Assembly (NCBI GenBank): GCA_021414305.1 | Contig: JAIOOS010000001.1 | Span: forward strand, 74,694 to 138,693 | DNA length: 64,000 bases | Direction: 5' to 3' | DNA from: Burkholderiales bacterium | GTDB lineage: Bacteria > Pseudomonadota > Gammaproteobacteria > Burkholderiales > Burkholderiaceae_C | In this document: positions 49,730 through 59,477 of the stretch, one piece after another | Numbering within the stretch: position 1 is the stretch's first letter | Layout of the letters: each line of letters starts with the position of its first letter | The notes under the pieces: model-generated | What the model was told of the DNA's origin: nothing | What the model saw: only the letters and a program-made list of their open reading frames with translations | Database searches by the model: none | Translations under genes and position numbers: made by a program

Positions 49730-50679
49730 GACAGCGCGAGTGCGGCGGCGAGGCGCACGACCTGCCCGGTCGCGTCGGCCGCGTCGCAGGCGACCACGCG
49801 GCGCGCCGGCATCGCGCGCAGCCAGGTGAGCTGGCGCTTGGCGAGCTGGCGCGTCGCCGCGAGGCCGGCGGCGGGCAGCGAGGCGAGGTCGCCGCCATCG
49901 AGCGCGGCCCACGCCTGCCGATAGCCGACGGCGCGCATCGCCGGCAGCTCGGGATTCAGGTCGCCGCGCGCCCGCAAGCCCCGGACTTCGTCGACCAGTC
50001 CCGCCGCGAGCATCGCCGCGAAGCGCTCGGCGATGCGCGCATGCAGCCAGGCGCGGTCGTTCGGCTCGAGCGAGATCAGCGGCGGCGGCGGCGGCCGCGC
50101 CTTTTCCGTGTGCCAGGCGGAGAGCGGTCGGCCGCTGACGCGATGGACCTCGAGCGCGCGCTGGATGCGCTGGGAGTCGGTCGGCGCCAGGCGCGCCGCG
50201 GTGGCAGGATCGATCGTCGCCAGCTCGGCATGGAGTGCAGGCCAGCCTTCGTTCGCCGCGCGTGCGTCGATCGCCGCGCGCACCGAGGCATCGGCTTCGG
50301 GCATCGCGTCCAGGCCTTCGAACAACGCCTTGAAATAGAGCATGGTCCCGCCGACCAGCAGGGGCAGGGCGCCGCGCGCAGCGATCTCGGCGACGAGCCG
50401 GGTCGCATCGGCGACGAAGCGGGCCGCGGAGTAGCGCTCGGCCGGATCGAGGATGTCGATCAGGTGATGCGGCACGGCGGCGCGCTCGGCCGCGCTCGCC
50501 TTCGCGGTGCCGATGTCCATGCCGCGGTAGACCTGCGCCGAATCGACGCTGACGATCTCGACCCGGCGGCGCGGCGCGAGATGCTCGGCCAGCGCCATCG
50601 CCGCGCGACTCTTGCCCGAGGCCGTGGGCCCGGCGATGCAGAGGCAGGCGAGGGCGCCGCCGGAAGACGCGCCGCTCAC
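49726..50679 (-). CDS. miaA: tRNA dimethylallyltransferase
   Basis: A 317-aa enzyme that isopentenylates A37 of tRNAs reading UNN codons. Walker A GPTASGKS (about residues 18-25), [55 protein letters not shown] and GYRQAWAAL are all present. The frame continues upstream into a spurious extension; GTG 50679 is chosen because it overlaps the MFS stop (GTGA) and leaves the family N-terminus. In Burkholderiales miaA usually follows mutL; here they are 3.6 kb apart on the same strand. Confidence 0.95.
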   Translation of the reverse strand: MSGASSGGALACLCIAGPTASGKSRAAMALAEHLAPRRRVEIVSVDSAQVYRGMDIGTAKASAAERAAVPHHLIDILDPAERYSAARFVADATRLVAEIAARGALPLLVGGTMLYFKALFEGLDAMPEADASVRAAIDARAANEGWPALHAELATIDPATAARLAPTDSQRIQRALEVHRVSGRPLSAWHTEKARPPPPPLISLEPNDRAWLHARIAERFAAMLAAGLVDEVRGLRARGDLNPELPAMRAVGYRQAWAALDGGDLASLPAAGLAATRQLAKRQLTWLRAMPARRVVACDAADATGQVVRLAAALALS

Positions 50680-51926
50680 GCCGGCAAGGTTCCGGCGAGC
50701 GCGCGCGCCGGCCGCGCCGGCTCGCCGTGGCGCTGCACCAGCGTCCATGCCACCGCGGCGAGGGCGACGCTGAAGGCGCCGATGCACAGCGTCAGGGGAT
50801 AGACCGTGTCGTCGAGCGTCAGCGCCAGCCAGAGGCCGACGCCGAGGGCCGTCAGCGTCATCGCGAAGCCGGAGAGCGACGCCGCGGTGCCCGCCTTTTC
50901 CGGAAACGGGCCGACCGCGCCGGCCTGGCCGCAGGGCTGGTGCACGCCGTGGCCGATGGCGTAGAGATATTGCGGCAGGAGGATGGCCCAGACCGTGTGC
51001 ACGCCGGCGAGGCTGAGCAGCGCCATGCTCAACCCGCCCGCCAGGCTGAAGGCGGCGCCACGCTTGACCGCGTCGCGCAGGCCGTGGCGCAACAGCAGCC
51101 GCCGGCACCAGAACGTGCCGCCGATGTAGGCGAGCGAGATCGAGCCGAGGATCAGGCCGTACTCGACCCGGCCGACGCCGAAGTTGCGGATGAAGACGAA
51201 CGACGAGCCGGCGAGCATGCAGAACAGGCCGCCGAAGGTGCAGCCGCCGAGCAGCGCCCAGGCGCGAAAGGTCGGATTGCCGACGACCTCGGCCCAGTTG
51301 CGCAGCACCCGCGCCGGCCGGGTGGCGCCGGGGTCGCGCCGCGGAACCGTTTCCGGCAGGCGCAGGGCGACGTCGAGCAGCGAGACCGAGCCGAACAGGG
51401 CGAGCACGAGCAGGGTCGCGTGCCAGCCGAAGGCTTCGACGACGACGCCGCCGACCAGCGGCGAGAGCACGGCGATCACGCCGAGGCCGGTGAGCGCCCG
51501 CGACATCATGCGGGCGCCGGGCGCGGGCTCGTAGAGGTCGCGCACGATCGAGCGGCCGCAGGTCACCGCCGCGGCCATCGCCGCGCCCTGCAGCGCGCGC
51601 CAGGCGATCAGCGCCTCGATGCTCGCCGAAGCGGCGCTCGCCAGGCTGGCAAGGGTGTAGAGCGAGAGGCCGACGAGCAGCACCGGACGGCGGCCGAACC
51701 GGTCGGAGAGCGGCCCGCAGACGAGCTGGGCGAGGCCGAAGGCGATGATCAGCGCCGAGAGCGTGAACTGGGCGGCGCCCACGCTCGCGCCGAGGTCGCG
51801 CTGCAGCGTCGGCAACGCCGGCAGGTAGAGGTCGGTCGTGACCGGCTGGATGCCGAGCAGCAGCGTGAGCATGACGACGACCGAGGGCGTCGTCATCGGC
51901 CGCGGCGCGGCGAGAGGCGAAGGCAT
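50676..51926 (-). CDS. Bcr/CflA-type MFS multidrug exporter
   Basis: A 416-aa 12-helix major facilitator. Typical of Bcr/CflA are [20 protein letters not shown] in helix 1, [17 protein letters not shown] (motif A), [23 protein letters not shown] and [12 protein letters not shown]. It may export drugs, sulfonamides or small peptides. It is the first gene of the operon leading to miaA; its stop overlaps the miaA GTG. TACCCT about 20 bases before the ATG on the minus strand is a possible -10. Confidence 0.92.
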   Translation of the reverse strand: MPSPLAAPRPMTTPSVVVMLTLLLGIQPVTTDLYLPALPTLQRDLGASVGAAQFTLSALIIAFGLAQLVCGPLSDRFGRRPVLLVGLSLYTLASLASAASASIEALIAWRALQGAAMAAAVTCGRSIVRDLYEPAPGARMMSRALTGLGVIAVLSPLVGGVVVEAFGWHATLLVLALFGSVSLLDVALRLPETVPRRDPGATRPARVLRNWAEVVGNPTFRAWALLGGCTFGGLFCMLAGSSFVFIRNFGVGRVEYGLILGSISLAYIGGTFWCRRLLLRHGLRDAVKRGAAFSLAGGLSMALLSLAGVHTVWAILLPQYLYAIGHGVHQPCGQAGAVGPFPEKAGTAASLSGFAMTLTALGVGLWLALTLDDTVYPLTLCIGAFSVALAAVAWTLVQRHGEPARPARALAGTLPA

Positions 51927-52061
51927 CCGTCGAGCGTATCAGGGTAGGACCGGCCCGACGGTTGCTTGGCGTCGGGTCCGACACCAGGTCAGGGACCCGG
52001 ACGCTTGCGTGCGGCCCAACGATGGCGACACTCGGCGGACCAAGAACAACAGGAGTCGCCC

Positions 52062-53276
52062 ATGGGCCTCTCGACCTCTCTGCGGCGCGCGCCGATGCTG
52101 GCCTGCCTCGCCGCCCTGAGCTTGGCCGGGGCCGCCCAGGCCGCCGAGCTGACGCTGTTCGAGAACCCCAACTTCGGCGGCGTGCAGGTCACGCTGCGCG
52201 GCTATACCCCGAACGTCGCCCGCGTCGGCTTCGGCGACCGCACGTCGAGCGTGGTGGTCGACTCGGGACGCTGGGAGGTTTGCACCGACGCCGACTTCAA
52301 GGGCAAGTGCGTGATCCTCGGGCGGGGCGAGTACCCGACCCTCGACCGCACGCTCAACGACAACATCAGCTCGGCACGCGAGGTCGGCACCTACGGCGAC
52401 CGGCGCGGGTCGTACAACGACTGGGGTCGGGGCACGATCCAGCTGTTCAGCCGCCCCGGCTTCGCCGGCCGCAACGTCACGCTCGAGGCCGACTCGGCGG
52501 CGCTGTCGGGCAACAATTTCGACGACCGGGCCTCGAGTCTCGTCGTCACCCGCGGCACCTGGGAGCTTTGCGCCGACCCCGGCTTCCGTGGCGGCTGCCG
52601 GACCTATCCCCCGGGTCGCTATGCCGACCTCGGCTACGGCATGGCGCGCGAGGCCTCGTCGGTGCGCCTGATCCGGCCGACCCGCGACGCTCCGGTCGTG
52701 ATCTCCCCCGGCCAGCCGCTGCCCGGCGACGGACCGGCGCGGGCCATCCTCTACAGCGAGCCCGACCTTCGCGGCATGAGCCTGGCCCTCTCCGGCCCGG
52801 TGAACGACCTCGCGCGCTCGGACTTCGACGACCTGGCCGCCTCGTTGATCGTCGAGTCGGGCACCTGGATCGCCTGCCGCGACACGTATTTCCGCGGCGA
52901 ATGCCGGACCTACGGCCCGGGCCGCTACGACAACAACGAGACGAGGAACTTCCTGAGTCGGATCTCCTCGATCCGGCCCGGCGGTGGCGTGGTGCCGCCG
53001 CAAGTGCCTCCGGCGCCGCCGCCGCGCGACACCGGCGTCGAGCTGTTCGCCGACGCCAATTTCCGCGGCGACCGAGTCGCTGTCGACGGCCCCATCGCCG
53101 ACCTGACGCGCGCCAACTTCAACGATCGCGCCGAGTCGGTGATCGTCCATGTCGGCACGTGGGAGATCTGCAGCGACGCCGGCTTCAACGGCAGCTGCGC
53201 GGTGTTCGCTCCGGGCAGCTATGCGCGGATCGGCGGCCTCGCACGCCAGGTTTCCTCGCTGCGGCGAGTTCGCTAG
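52062..53276 (+). CDS. Exported protein with four beta/gamma-crystallin domains
   Basis: A 404-aa secreted protein. A signal peptide (residues 1-27, cleaving after AQAA) is followed by four repeats of about 85 residues, each starting with an F/Y-x-[EDSR]-xxFxG motif ([36 protein letters not shown]) and ending in a second Greek key with GTWEVC/GTWELC-like cores and cysteine pairs. Pro-rich linkers separate repeats 2-3 and 3-4. Calcium-binding N/D-N/D-x-x-S/T-S signatures are suggested by [10 protein letters not shown] and [15 protein letters not shown] precedes ATG 52062. It is likely a calcium- or envelope-stabilising protein. Confidence 0.88.
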   Translation: MGLSTSLRRAPMLACLAALSLAGAAQAAELTLFENPNFGGVQVTLRGYTPNVARVGFGDRTSSVVVDSGRWEVCTDADFKGKCVILGRGEYPTLDRTLNDNISSAREVGTYGDRRGSYNDWGRGTIQLFSRPGFAGRNVTLEADSAALSGNNFDDRASSLVVTRGTWELCADPGFRGGCRTYPPGRYADLGYGMAREASSVRLIRPTRDAPVVISPGQPLPGDGPARAILYSEPDLRGMSLALSGPVNDLARSDFDDLAASLIVESGTWIACRDTYFRGECRTYGPGRYDNNETRNFLSRISSIRPGGGVVPPQVPPAPPPRDTGVELFADANFRGDRVAVDGPIADLTRANFNDRAESVIVHVGTWEICSDAGFNGSCAVFAPGSYARIGGLARQVSSLRRVR

Positions 53277-53289
53277 CTCGAAGGCCCCC

Positions 53290-53439
53290 ATGAACCTCCA
53301 CCTCGCCATCGGTCCGCTCGTCTCGCTCGTCGCCGGCATCCTGATCCTGATCGTGCCGCGCCTGCTCAACTTCATCGTCGCGATCTACCTGATCATCATC
53401 GGCCTGCTCGGCCTGTTCGGCGGCAACCTGAGGATGTAG
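53290..53439 (+). CDS. DUF3096-type small membrane protein
   Basis: A 49-aa peptide that is almost entirely two hydrophobic helices: LVSLVAGILILIVP, a short turn with RLLN, then FIVAIYLIIIGLLGLFG. This is the pattern of DUF3096 proteins widespread in proteobacteria. It starts at ATG 53290, 14 bases after the crystallin gene, and is probably cotranscribed with it. Function unknown. Confidence 0.85.
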   Translation: MNLHLAIGPLVSLVAGILILIVPRLLNFIVAIYLIIIGLLGLFGGNLRM

Positions 53440-53443
53440 TCGG

Positions 53444-54241
53444 CTAGAAGCGCTCGCCCGGCGCGAGGTAGCGCCATTGCCCGGTCGGCAGGTTGCCGAG
53501 CGATACGCCGCCGATGCGCACACGCTTGAGGCCGAGCACCTGCAGGCCGACCTCGTCGCACATGCGGCGGATCTGCCGCTTCTTGCCTTCCTGGAGGACG
53601 AAGCGGAGCTGGTCGTCGTTGAGCCACTCGACCTGCGCCGGGCGCAGCGCCGCGCCGTCGAGGCTGAGGCCGTGGCGCAGCAGGGCGAGCTTGTCGGCCG
53701 CGAGCGGCGCACCGGTCCTGCTGGCGACGCGCACCAGGTACTCCTTCTCGATCTCGCCACCCTCGCCGACGAGCTGCCTGGCGATGCGACCGTCCTGCGT
53801 CAGCACCAGCAGGCCGACCGAGTCGATGTCGAGCCGGCCCGCGGGCACCAGGCTCCTCAGGTGCTGCGGCGTGAAGTGGATCGGCGAGCGGTCCTCGCGC
53901 CATTGCTTCTCGCGCGTCACCAGCACCCGCGCCGGCTGGTAGCCGTCTTCGGCCTGCCCGCTGACGAAGCCGACCGGCTTGTTGACGAGCACGGTCACGA
54001 GCTGCGCCTGCGCGTGCTTGGCCGGCGCGTCGATGGTGATGCGCTGGCCCTCGACGACGCGCGAGCCGAGCTCGCTGACCACGCGGCCGTCGACCCGCAC
54101 CCAGCCGCGCGCGATCCATTCGTCGGCCTCGCGCCGCGAGGCCAGGCCGAGCTCGCTCATCCGCTTGGACAGGCGCATGCTGCCGTCGGCGTGGCCGGTG
54201 GTCTGCTGCGCTTTCGGCGGCGGCCGCCCTTCGGTGCTCAT
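53444..54241 (-). CDS. RluF/RsuA-family rRNA pseudouridine synthase
   Basis: A 265-aa enzyme converting a uridine in 23S rRNA (position 2604 for RluF, or a related site) to pseudouridine. An S4 RNA-binding domain (about residues 24-85, MSELGLASRREADEWI) precedes the catalytic domain, whose active-site aspartate lies in AGRLDIDSVGLLVLT (about 135-149). The KKRQIRRMCDEVG motif and LGNLPTGQWRYL end fit RsuA-family enzymes; WRYL with SGQ-like loops resembles RluF/RluE. Its stop nearly touches the convergent DUF3096 stop. It lies 13 bases after mutL. Confidence 0.88.
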   Translation of the reverse strand: MSTEGRPPPKAQQTTGHADGSMRLSKRMSELGLASRREADEWIARGWVRVDGRVVSELGSRVVEGQRITIDAPAKHAQAQLVTVLVNKPVGFVSGQAEDGYQPARVLVTREKQWREDRSPIHFTPQHLRSLVPAGRLDIDSVGLLVLTQDGRIARQLVGEGGEIEKEYLVRVASRTGAPLAADKLALLRHGLSLDGAALRPAQVEWLNDDQLRFVLQEGKKRQIRRMCDEVGLQVLGLKRVRIGGVSLGNLPTGQWRYLAPGERF

Positions 54242-54254
54242 CGGTCGAGGCGGT

Positions 54255-56081
54255 TCAGCGACCGCGCCAGAAAAGCTGGTCGAGCTCGCGCAGCGTGATC
54301 TGCCGCCAGGTGGGCCGGCCGTGGTTGCACTGGTCGGCGCGCTCGGTGCGCTCCATGTCGCGCAAGAGGGCGTTCATCTCGTCGATCGTGAGCTGCCGGT
54401 TGGCGCGCACCGCGCCGTGGCAGGCCATGGTCGAGAGCAACTGGTCGCGGGCTCGCTCGAGCGCGCTGCTCGCGCCGAGCTCGGCGAACTCGGCGAGGAC
54501 GCTGCGCGCCAGCTCGACGACGTCGCCGCCGGCGAGCGCCGCGGGCACCGAGCGCAGCGCCAGCGTGCCGGCGGCGAGCGGCGCGAGGTCGAGGCCGAGT
54601 GCGCGCAAGGCGTCGGCGCTGGTTTCGGCGGTGGCGACCTCGGCCGCGGTCGCGGCGAAGGTGGCCGGGATCAGCAGCGGCTGCACCGCCGGCGCCTGGC
54701 CGGCGAGGTCGGCCTTGAGGCGCTCGTAGACGACGCGCTCGTGCGCGGCATGCATGTCGACGATCACCAGGCCAGCGGCGTTTTCGGCAAGGACGAAGGT
54801 GCCGGCGACCTGCGCGATGGCGCGGCCGAGCGGCCAGTCGGTGCTCGACCCGGCGCCCGCCACGGAGGCAGCGGGGACGGCGTCGCCGTCGGCTGGCGAG
54901 GGCGCGCCCCAGTCGCGGGCCCAGAACGACGGCATCGGCTCGGCGGCACGCAGCACCGAGGCCGGCCAGGCGAGCGGACGCTGCGTCGCCCAGGTGGCGG
55001 CGCGGTCGGGCTCCGGTCGCGCTTGGCCCCAGTCCGCACTGACCGGATCGGCGCCTTCCGCGCCCGTGGCGCCGACGACGGCCACCGCCAGTGCCGCTTG
55101 CACGGCCTTGCGCACCGCCTCGTGGACCTCGCGCGAATCGCGAAAGCGCACCTCGGTCTTGGCCGGATGGACGTTGACGTCGACGCGCTCGGGCGCGACC
55201 TCGATGTAGAGCAGGTAGGCCGGATGGCGGCCGCCGTGCAGCACGTCGTCGTACGCGGCGCGCACCGCATGCGCGATCAGCTTGTCGCGCACGTGCCGGC
55301 CGTTGACGAACACATACTGCAGGTCGGCGCGGCCGCGCGCCGATTCGGGCGTGCCGGCGCGGCCGGCGATCGACAGGCCGCCGAGGTCGACGCCGACGAG
55401 CCGGCTGTGGGCGATGAACTCGGCGCCGAGGACGTCGCCGGTGCGCACCGGCAGCGTCGAGCGGTTCCAGTTCGCCACCGCCTTGCCGTCGTGCCACACC
55501 GAGAAGGCGATGTCGGGGCGGACGATCGCCTGGCGCCGCACCGCCTCGAGGCAATGCGCGAGCTCGGTCGCCTCGGTCTTGAGAAACTTGCGCCGCGCCG
55601 GCGTGTTGAAGAACAGCTCGCGCACCTCGACCGTCGTGCCGACGCCGCGCGCCGTGGGCTGCAGCTCGCCGCTGCGCGCGTCGAGCCGGGTGGCGTGCGC
55701 GGCGTCGGCGGTGCGGCTGGCGAGCGAGAGCTCGGCGACCGAGGCGATCGCCGCCAGCGCCTCGCCGCGAAAGCCGAGCGTGGCCACGCCTTCGAGCTCG
55801 GCGAGCGAGGCGATCTTGCTGGTGGCGTGGCGGCGCAGCGCCAGCGGCAGCTCGGCGGCGGCGATGCCGTCGCCGTCGTCCTCGATGCCGATCGCGCGCA
55901 CACCGCCGCCGACCAGGCGGACGACGATCTGGCGGGCGCCGGCGTCGATCGCGTTGTCGAGCAGCTCGCGCACCACCGACGCCGGCCGCTCGACCACCTC
56001 GCCGGCGGCGATCTGGCTGATCAGCTCGCCTGGCAATTCGCGGATCGGCCGGCGCAGGCGGGCCTCGAGGACGGCGTTCAT
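54255..56081 (-). CDS. mutL: DNA mismatch repair protein MutL
   Basis: A 608-aa GHKL ATPase coordinating mismatch repair. The N-terminal domain has LISQIAAGEVVERPASVVRELLDNAIDA, EDDGDGI and LGFRGEALAAIASV. The C-terminal domain carries DMHAAHERVVYE, which fits the endonuclease motif DQHA-x2-E-x4-E with Met for Gln, together with MACHGAVRANR and CNHGRPTW. The C-terminal metal site thus looks intact, so strand nicking by MutL itself is likely, unlike in E. coli. The linker (about 330-420) is Ala/Pro-rich. The start at ATG 56081 is standard. Confidence 0.97.
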   Translation of the reverse strand: MNAVLEARLRRPIRELPGELISQIAAGEVVERPASVVRELLDNAIDAGARQIVVRLVGGGVRAIGIEDDGDGIAAAELPLALRRHATSKIASLAELEGVATLGFRGEALAAIASVAELSLASRTADAAHATRLDARSGELQPTARGVGTTVEVRELFFNTPARRKFLKTEATELAHCLEAVRRQAIVRPDIAFSVWHDGKAVANWNRSTLPVRTGDVLGAEFIAHSRLVGVDLGGLSIAGRAGTPESARGRADLQYVFVNGRHVRDKLIAHAVRAAYDDVLHGGRHPAYLLYIEVAPERVDVNVHPAKTEVRFRDSREVHEAVRKAVQAALAVAVVGATGAEGADPVSADWGQARPEPDRAATWATQRPLAWPASVLRAAEPMPSFWARDWGAPSPADGDAVPAASVAGAGSSTDWPLGRAIAQVAGTFVLAENAAGLVIVDMHAAHERVVYERLKADLAGQAPAVQPLLIPATFAATAAEVATAETSADALRALGLDLAPLAAGTLALRSVPAALAGGDVVELARSVLAEFAELGASSALERARDQLLSTMACHGAVRANRQLTIDEMNALLRDMERTERADQCNHGRPTWRQITLRELDQLFWRGR

Positions 56082-56104
56082 CGCCCCATTGTAGGAAGCC
56101 GCTT

Positions 56105-56143
56105 CTCCCTCTCCCGCTCGCGGGAGAGGGCCGGGGTGAGGGC
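56105..56143 (+). repeat. REP-like hairpin repeat, copy 3
   Basis: CCCTCTCCCGC (56107-56117), two bases, GCGGGAGAGGG (56120-56130), then CCGGGGTGAGGGC. It fills the gap between the hydrolase stop and mutL start, and matches the pair at 46406-46497. Confidence 0.85.
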
Positions 56144-57318
56144 TAGTCGAGCAACGAGCGCTTCCCCAGCCAGTCGCGGCAGACCCCCACCGCCTCGGCG
56201 AGCTGCTGCGGCTGGCCGGCGTAGTAGTGCGACGCGCCTTCGATCACGCGCATCGTCTTGTCGGCGCTCGCCGCGGCGCGAAAGACCAGGCCGGTGTGCG
56301 GCTGCGGCACGGCGTCGTCGGCGCCGTTCTCGATCGCCAGCAAGGGCACGGTCACGCGCGCCGCGCAGCGCTCGCCGTGCGCCTGGGTGTCGTCGATCGA
56401 CCATTGCGAGAGCCAGGCGCGCAGGGTCGAGAAGCGCGCCATTCCGGCCGGGGCGCTGTTCGCCAGGCGCGGCTCGCCGAGGTAGCTGGTGCCGGGCCTG
56501 CGGCCGTTGGGCTCGAGCCTCGCGTCCAGGAAGCGCGGCTCGGCCATGGTGCGGTGGGTGACGAAGCCGCGCTCGGCGCGCGGCTCGCCGCGGGCGCGCA
56601 TCGTCTCGAGCATCTCCTTGACCCATGCGGTGCGGGCACGCAGGCGCGCGAGCTGGCACGCGCGGAAGCGGGCGAGGTAGTCGGCCGGATAGGGCGGCTG
56701 GTTCGGGTTGCGCGGGTCGTAGAGGTCGAGCTCGGGATCGCGCCGGTCGGGGTCGTTCTCGTCGAGCACCGAGGGGTCGATCCAGTCGGCGAGCAGTTGC
56801 GCGCGCGAGACGTGCGCGGCCTGGAAGATCATCGCGTCGGCAGGCACCAGGCCGGCGGCGGCGAGATCGACCGGGTCGCCGGCGGGCGTGGCGATGATCG
56901 TCGGCCGCTCGGCCTCGGCCTGGTAGAGCAGGGCGAGGGCGCCGCCGCCGGACCAGCCGCACAGCACGACCTTGTCGTAGCCCCAGACCTGGCGCGCATG
57001 ACGGACCCAGGCGCCGAGATCGAGGACGACGTTCTCGAAGATCAGCGGCGTGTCGTTGCGCGCGTAGCGGCTGGCGGCACAGAGCACGTGCAGGCCGCTC
57101 GCGGCCATCGCCCGCGGCACCGGCAGGAGCTGCAGGGTGCTGGCCGGGTGCATGTAGACCAGCAGCACGCGGCTGGCCTTGCCTTCCGGCAGGAAGCGGA
57201 TGCCCTCGAGGTTCACGGCACCCTGGCTGCCGGCGAAGCCGTAAACCTCGCGCACGGTCGAGGTTTCGGCGTAGCTCAGGTGGGCCCATTCGGACCGGAT
57301 CGCGAACGCTTGTTCCAT
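56143..57318 (-). CDS. Alpha/beta hydrolase
   Basis: A 391-aa hydrolase. The nucleophile elbow is CGWSGGGALALLYQ (about residues 111-124), and the late GADDAVPQPHTGLVF and EGASHYYAGQPQQL supply the acid and histidine. The early VLLVYMHPASTLQLLPVPRAMA resembles the oxyanion region of esterases of the BchO/2-hydroxymuconate type but the middle insertion (about 190-290) is long. ATG 57318 is chosen over 57372 because conserved sequence begins at MEQAFAIRSEWAHL. Substrate unknown. Confidence 0.78.
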   Translation of the reverse strand: MEQAFAIRSEWAHLSYAETSTVREVYGFAGSQGAVNLEGIRFLPEGKASRVLLVYMHPASTLQLLPVPRAMAASGLHVLCAASRYARNDTPLIFENVVLDLGAWVRHARQVWGYDKVVLCGWSGGGALALLYQAEAERPTIIATPAGDPVDLAAAGLVPADAMIFQAAHVSRAQLLADWIDPSVLDENDPDRRDPELDLYDPRNPNQPPYPADYLARFRACQLARLRARTAWVKEMLETMRARGEPRAERGFVTHRTMAEPRFLDARLEPNGRRPGTSYLGEPRLANSAPAGMARFSTLRAWLSQWSIDDTQAHGERCAARVTVPLLAIENGADDAVPQPHTGLVFRAAASADKTMRVIEGASHYYAGQPQQLAEAVGVCRDWLGKRSLLD

Positions 57319-57437
57319 GCCGCGCAGTGTCGGGCCGGAAGCGGGCGGCGTCGAGAGCGCGTCACTCTTCACAGAGTTGCCGGGAAGCGCGGCTCGCCGG
57401 GGCGATTGCGCTCGGCCGCGTGTTAGCTTCAGCGCGT

Positions 57438-58760
57438 ATGAACGAAGCCGCTGCCGTCGACGCCGACGCCGAGCCCTCGCCGGCGTTCCTCCAGGCGGTG
57501 GCCGACCTCGGCACGAAGCAGACGGTCACGACCTCGGAGGCGATTTTCAATGCCCAGGGCGTCAAGCTGCTCGAAGGCGGCGCCAAGGTCGACCGCGGTC
57601 TGTACGACCGCCTGATCTCGCACCGCCTGTCGCGCCCGCTCGACGAGTGCGTCCACGCCGAGCCCACGGTCGACGGCAAGCTGCTGCGCGAGGCTGCGGA
57701 GGCGGCGATGGAGCGCTGGCCGTTCTTCGCGCAGCTCGCGCCGACCGCGCTGGCGCGCGAATCCCTGCTGCGCCTGATCGCCTCCGTGCCGCTGCCCCGG
57801 CCGGTGGCCCTTCACCTCGACCTGGCACGCAACAGCCGGCCCGGCCTCTTCACGCACAGCGTCCTGATGGCGCTGCTCTGCGCCCATCTGGCGGGGCAGG
57901 GCGAAAGCTCGACGCGCGACGATGTCGTCGACGCGGCCGCCGCCGGCCTGCTGCACGACATGGGCATGCTGCACATCGACCCGGCCCTGCTGGATGCCGA
58001 CGAGCGGCTGAGCGGCAACCGCCTCAACCCCGTGTACGTGCACCCGGTCACCTCGTCGATGCTGATCGACCGCTTCGCGGACTATCCCAAGCCGGTGGCA
58101 CGCGCCGTCATCGAGCACCACGAGCGGCTCGATGGCTCCGGCTATCCGCGCGGCCTGCTCGGCGAGGCGATCAGCCCGCTCGGCCGGATCGTCTCGCTCG
58201 CCGAGGTGGTGACGGCGATGTTCGACGGCGAGCGCGAGCAGCCGGAGCAGCGCGTCTCGCTCCTGCTGCGCATCAACCCGCGCCGCTACGACCCGGCGCT
58301 GGCCGCCGCGGTGCATCGCCTGCTCGCGGCGCTGCCGCCGAGCGAGGCCGACGCCGGCGACACGCCGGAGCACTCGATCGCCCGGCTGCTGCGCCTGGCC
58401 GACGAGCTCGAGCGCTGGCGCAAGACCAGCGAGTCGATCGGACCCGCGCTCGACGGCGCGCATGCCGCGCTGCTGGTCTCGATGAACGAGCAGCATGGGA
58501 CCCTGCAGCGCATGCTCTACGACGCCGGCGTCACCCACGAGCAGCTCGGCGCGCTCGGCGACGACGTCGAGGCCGACACGGCGATGCGGATCGAGCTCTG
58601 GGCGCTGGCCGAGGAGCTGCTGTGGCAGCTGCATTCGGCGGCGAACCAGCTCAAGCGCCGCTGGCAGGCGACCGAGCCCGCGCTGGCGCACCCGCCAGCG
58701 CTCGCCGCCTGGTTCGCCAGCGTCGCCTCGCTCGACGACTCGCCCGCGGCCGCCGGCTGA
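57438..58760 (+). CDS. HD-GYP-like domain protein
   Basis: A 440-aa protein with an HD-type phosphohydrolase core of the cyclic-di-GMP phosphodiesterase group: FTHSVLMALLCAHL, LLHDMGMLHIDPALL (HD pair, about residues 174-188) and the GYP signature IEHHERLDGSGYPRGL (about 228-243). The N-terminal 110 residues (TSEAIFNAQGVKLLEGGAKVD) are a DUF3391-like preamble and the C-terminal 130 residues are helical. Motif HHExxDGxGYP is complete, so activity is plausible. TAGCTT lies eight bases before ATG 57438. Confidence 0.85.
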   Translation: MNEAAAVDADAEPSPAFLQAVADLGTKQTVTTSEAIFNAQGVKLLEGGAKVDRGLYDRLISHRLSRPLDECVHAEPTVDGKLLREAAEAAMERWPFFAQLAPTALARESLLRLIASVPLPRPVALHLDLARNSRPGLFTHSVLMALLCAHLAGQGESSTRDDVVDAAAAGLLHDMGMLHIDPALLDADERLSGNRLNPVYVHPVTSSMLIDRFADYPKPVARAVIEHHERLDGSGYPRGLLGEAISPLGRIVSLAEVVTAMFDGEREQPEQRVSLLLRINPRRYDPALAAAVHRLLAALPPSEADAGDTPEHSIARLLRLADELERWRKTSESIGPALDGAHAALLVSMNEQHGTLQRMLYDAGVTHEQLGALGDDVEADTAMRIELWALAEELLWQLHSAANQLKRRWQATEPALAHPPALAAWFASVASLDDSPAAAG

Positions 58761-58798
58761 CCCGGGGCAGGCGGTTTCGGAGGCGAAAGGCGCCTCGT

Positions 58799-58804
58799 CA
58801 TAAT
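58799..58804 (+). promoter_or_regulatory. -10-like element seven bases before dedA
   Basis: CATAAT (58799-58804) is followed by TCCGCGG-like bases and then ATG 58812. No Shine-Dalgarno lies between. A weak -35 (TTCGGA, 58776-58781) is 17 bases upstream. Confidence 0.4.
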
Positions 58805-58811
58805 CCGCGGC

Positions 58812-59465
58812 ATGGAATTCCTCGGCGCGATCCTCGACTTCGTCCTGCACGTCGACGTGCACCTCACGACCTTCGTCCGCACCTACGGCACGTGGGTGTA
58901 CGCGTTGCTGTTCGCGATCATCTTCGTCGAGACCGGCGTCGTCGTCATGCCGTTCCTGCCCGGCGACTCGCTGCTGTTCGTCGTCGGCGCGATGTGCGGC
59001 GTCGGCCTCATGAACCTGCCGCTGGCGATCGTGCTGCTCTGGGTCGCGGCCGTGCTCGGCGACCAGTGCAACTACGCGATCGGCCGCTACTTCGGGCCGC
59101 GCGTGTTCCAGTGGGAGCACTCGCGCTGGTTCAACAAGCGCGCGTTCGACCAGGCGCACGAGTTCTACGAGCGCTATGGCGGCGTCACCATCGTCGTCGC
59201 CCGCTTCCTGCCGTTCCTGCGCACCTTCGCGCCCTTCGTCGGCGGCGTCGCCGAGATGACGCGGCGCAAGTTCACGCTCTACAACATCGGCGGCGGCTTC
59301 CTCTGGGTCGCCAGCCTGATCCTGGCCGGCTACCTGTTCGGCAACATCCCCTGGGTCAAGGAAAACCTCGACAAGATCATCTGGGCTGCCATCCTGCTTC
59401 CCGGCCTGCTGGTGTTCGTCGGCGCCTGGCGGGCACGGCAGAAGCAGCGGGTGAAGCCGGCCTGA
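58812..59465 (+). CDS. DedA family membrane protein
   Basis: A 217-aa inner-membrane protein of the DedA/VTT superfamily, lipid flippase-like proteins needed for envelope integrity and proton homeostasis. Landmarks are FVETGVVVMPFLPGDSLLFVVGA (helical hairpin with the conserved acidic residue), GDQCNYAIGRYFG, RYGGVTIVVARFLPFLRTFAPFVGG with the essential arginines, and YNIGGGFLWV. Four to five transmembrane segments. A hairpin GCCGGC-CTGA-GCCGGC (59456-59471) spans its stop codon. Confidence 0.92.
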   Translation: MEFLGAILDFVLHVDVHLTTFVRTYGTWVYALLFAIIFVETGVVVMPFLPGDSLLFVVGAMCGVGLMNLPLAIVLLWVAAVLGDQCNYAIGRYFGPRVFQWEHSRWFNKRAFDQAHEFYERYGGVTIVVARFLPFLRTFAPFVGGVAEMTRRKFTLYNIGGGFLWVASLILAGYLFGNIPWVKENLDKIIWAAILLPGLLVFVGAWRARQKQRVKPA

Positions 59466-59477
59466 GCCGGCAGGCCG

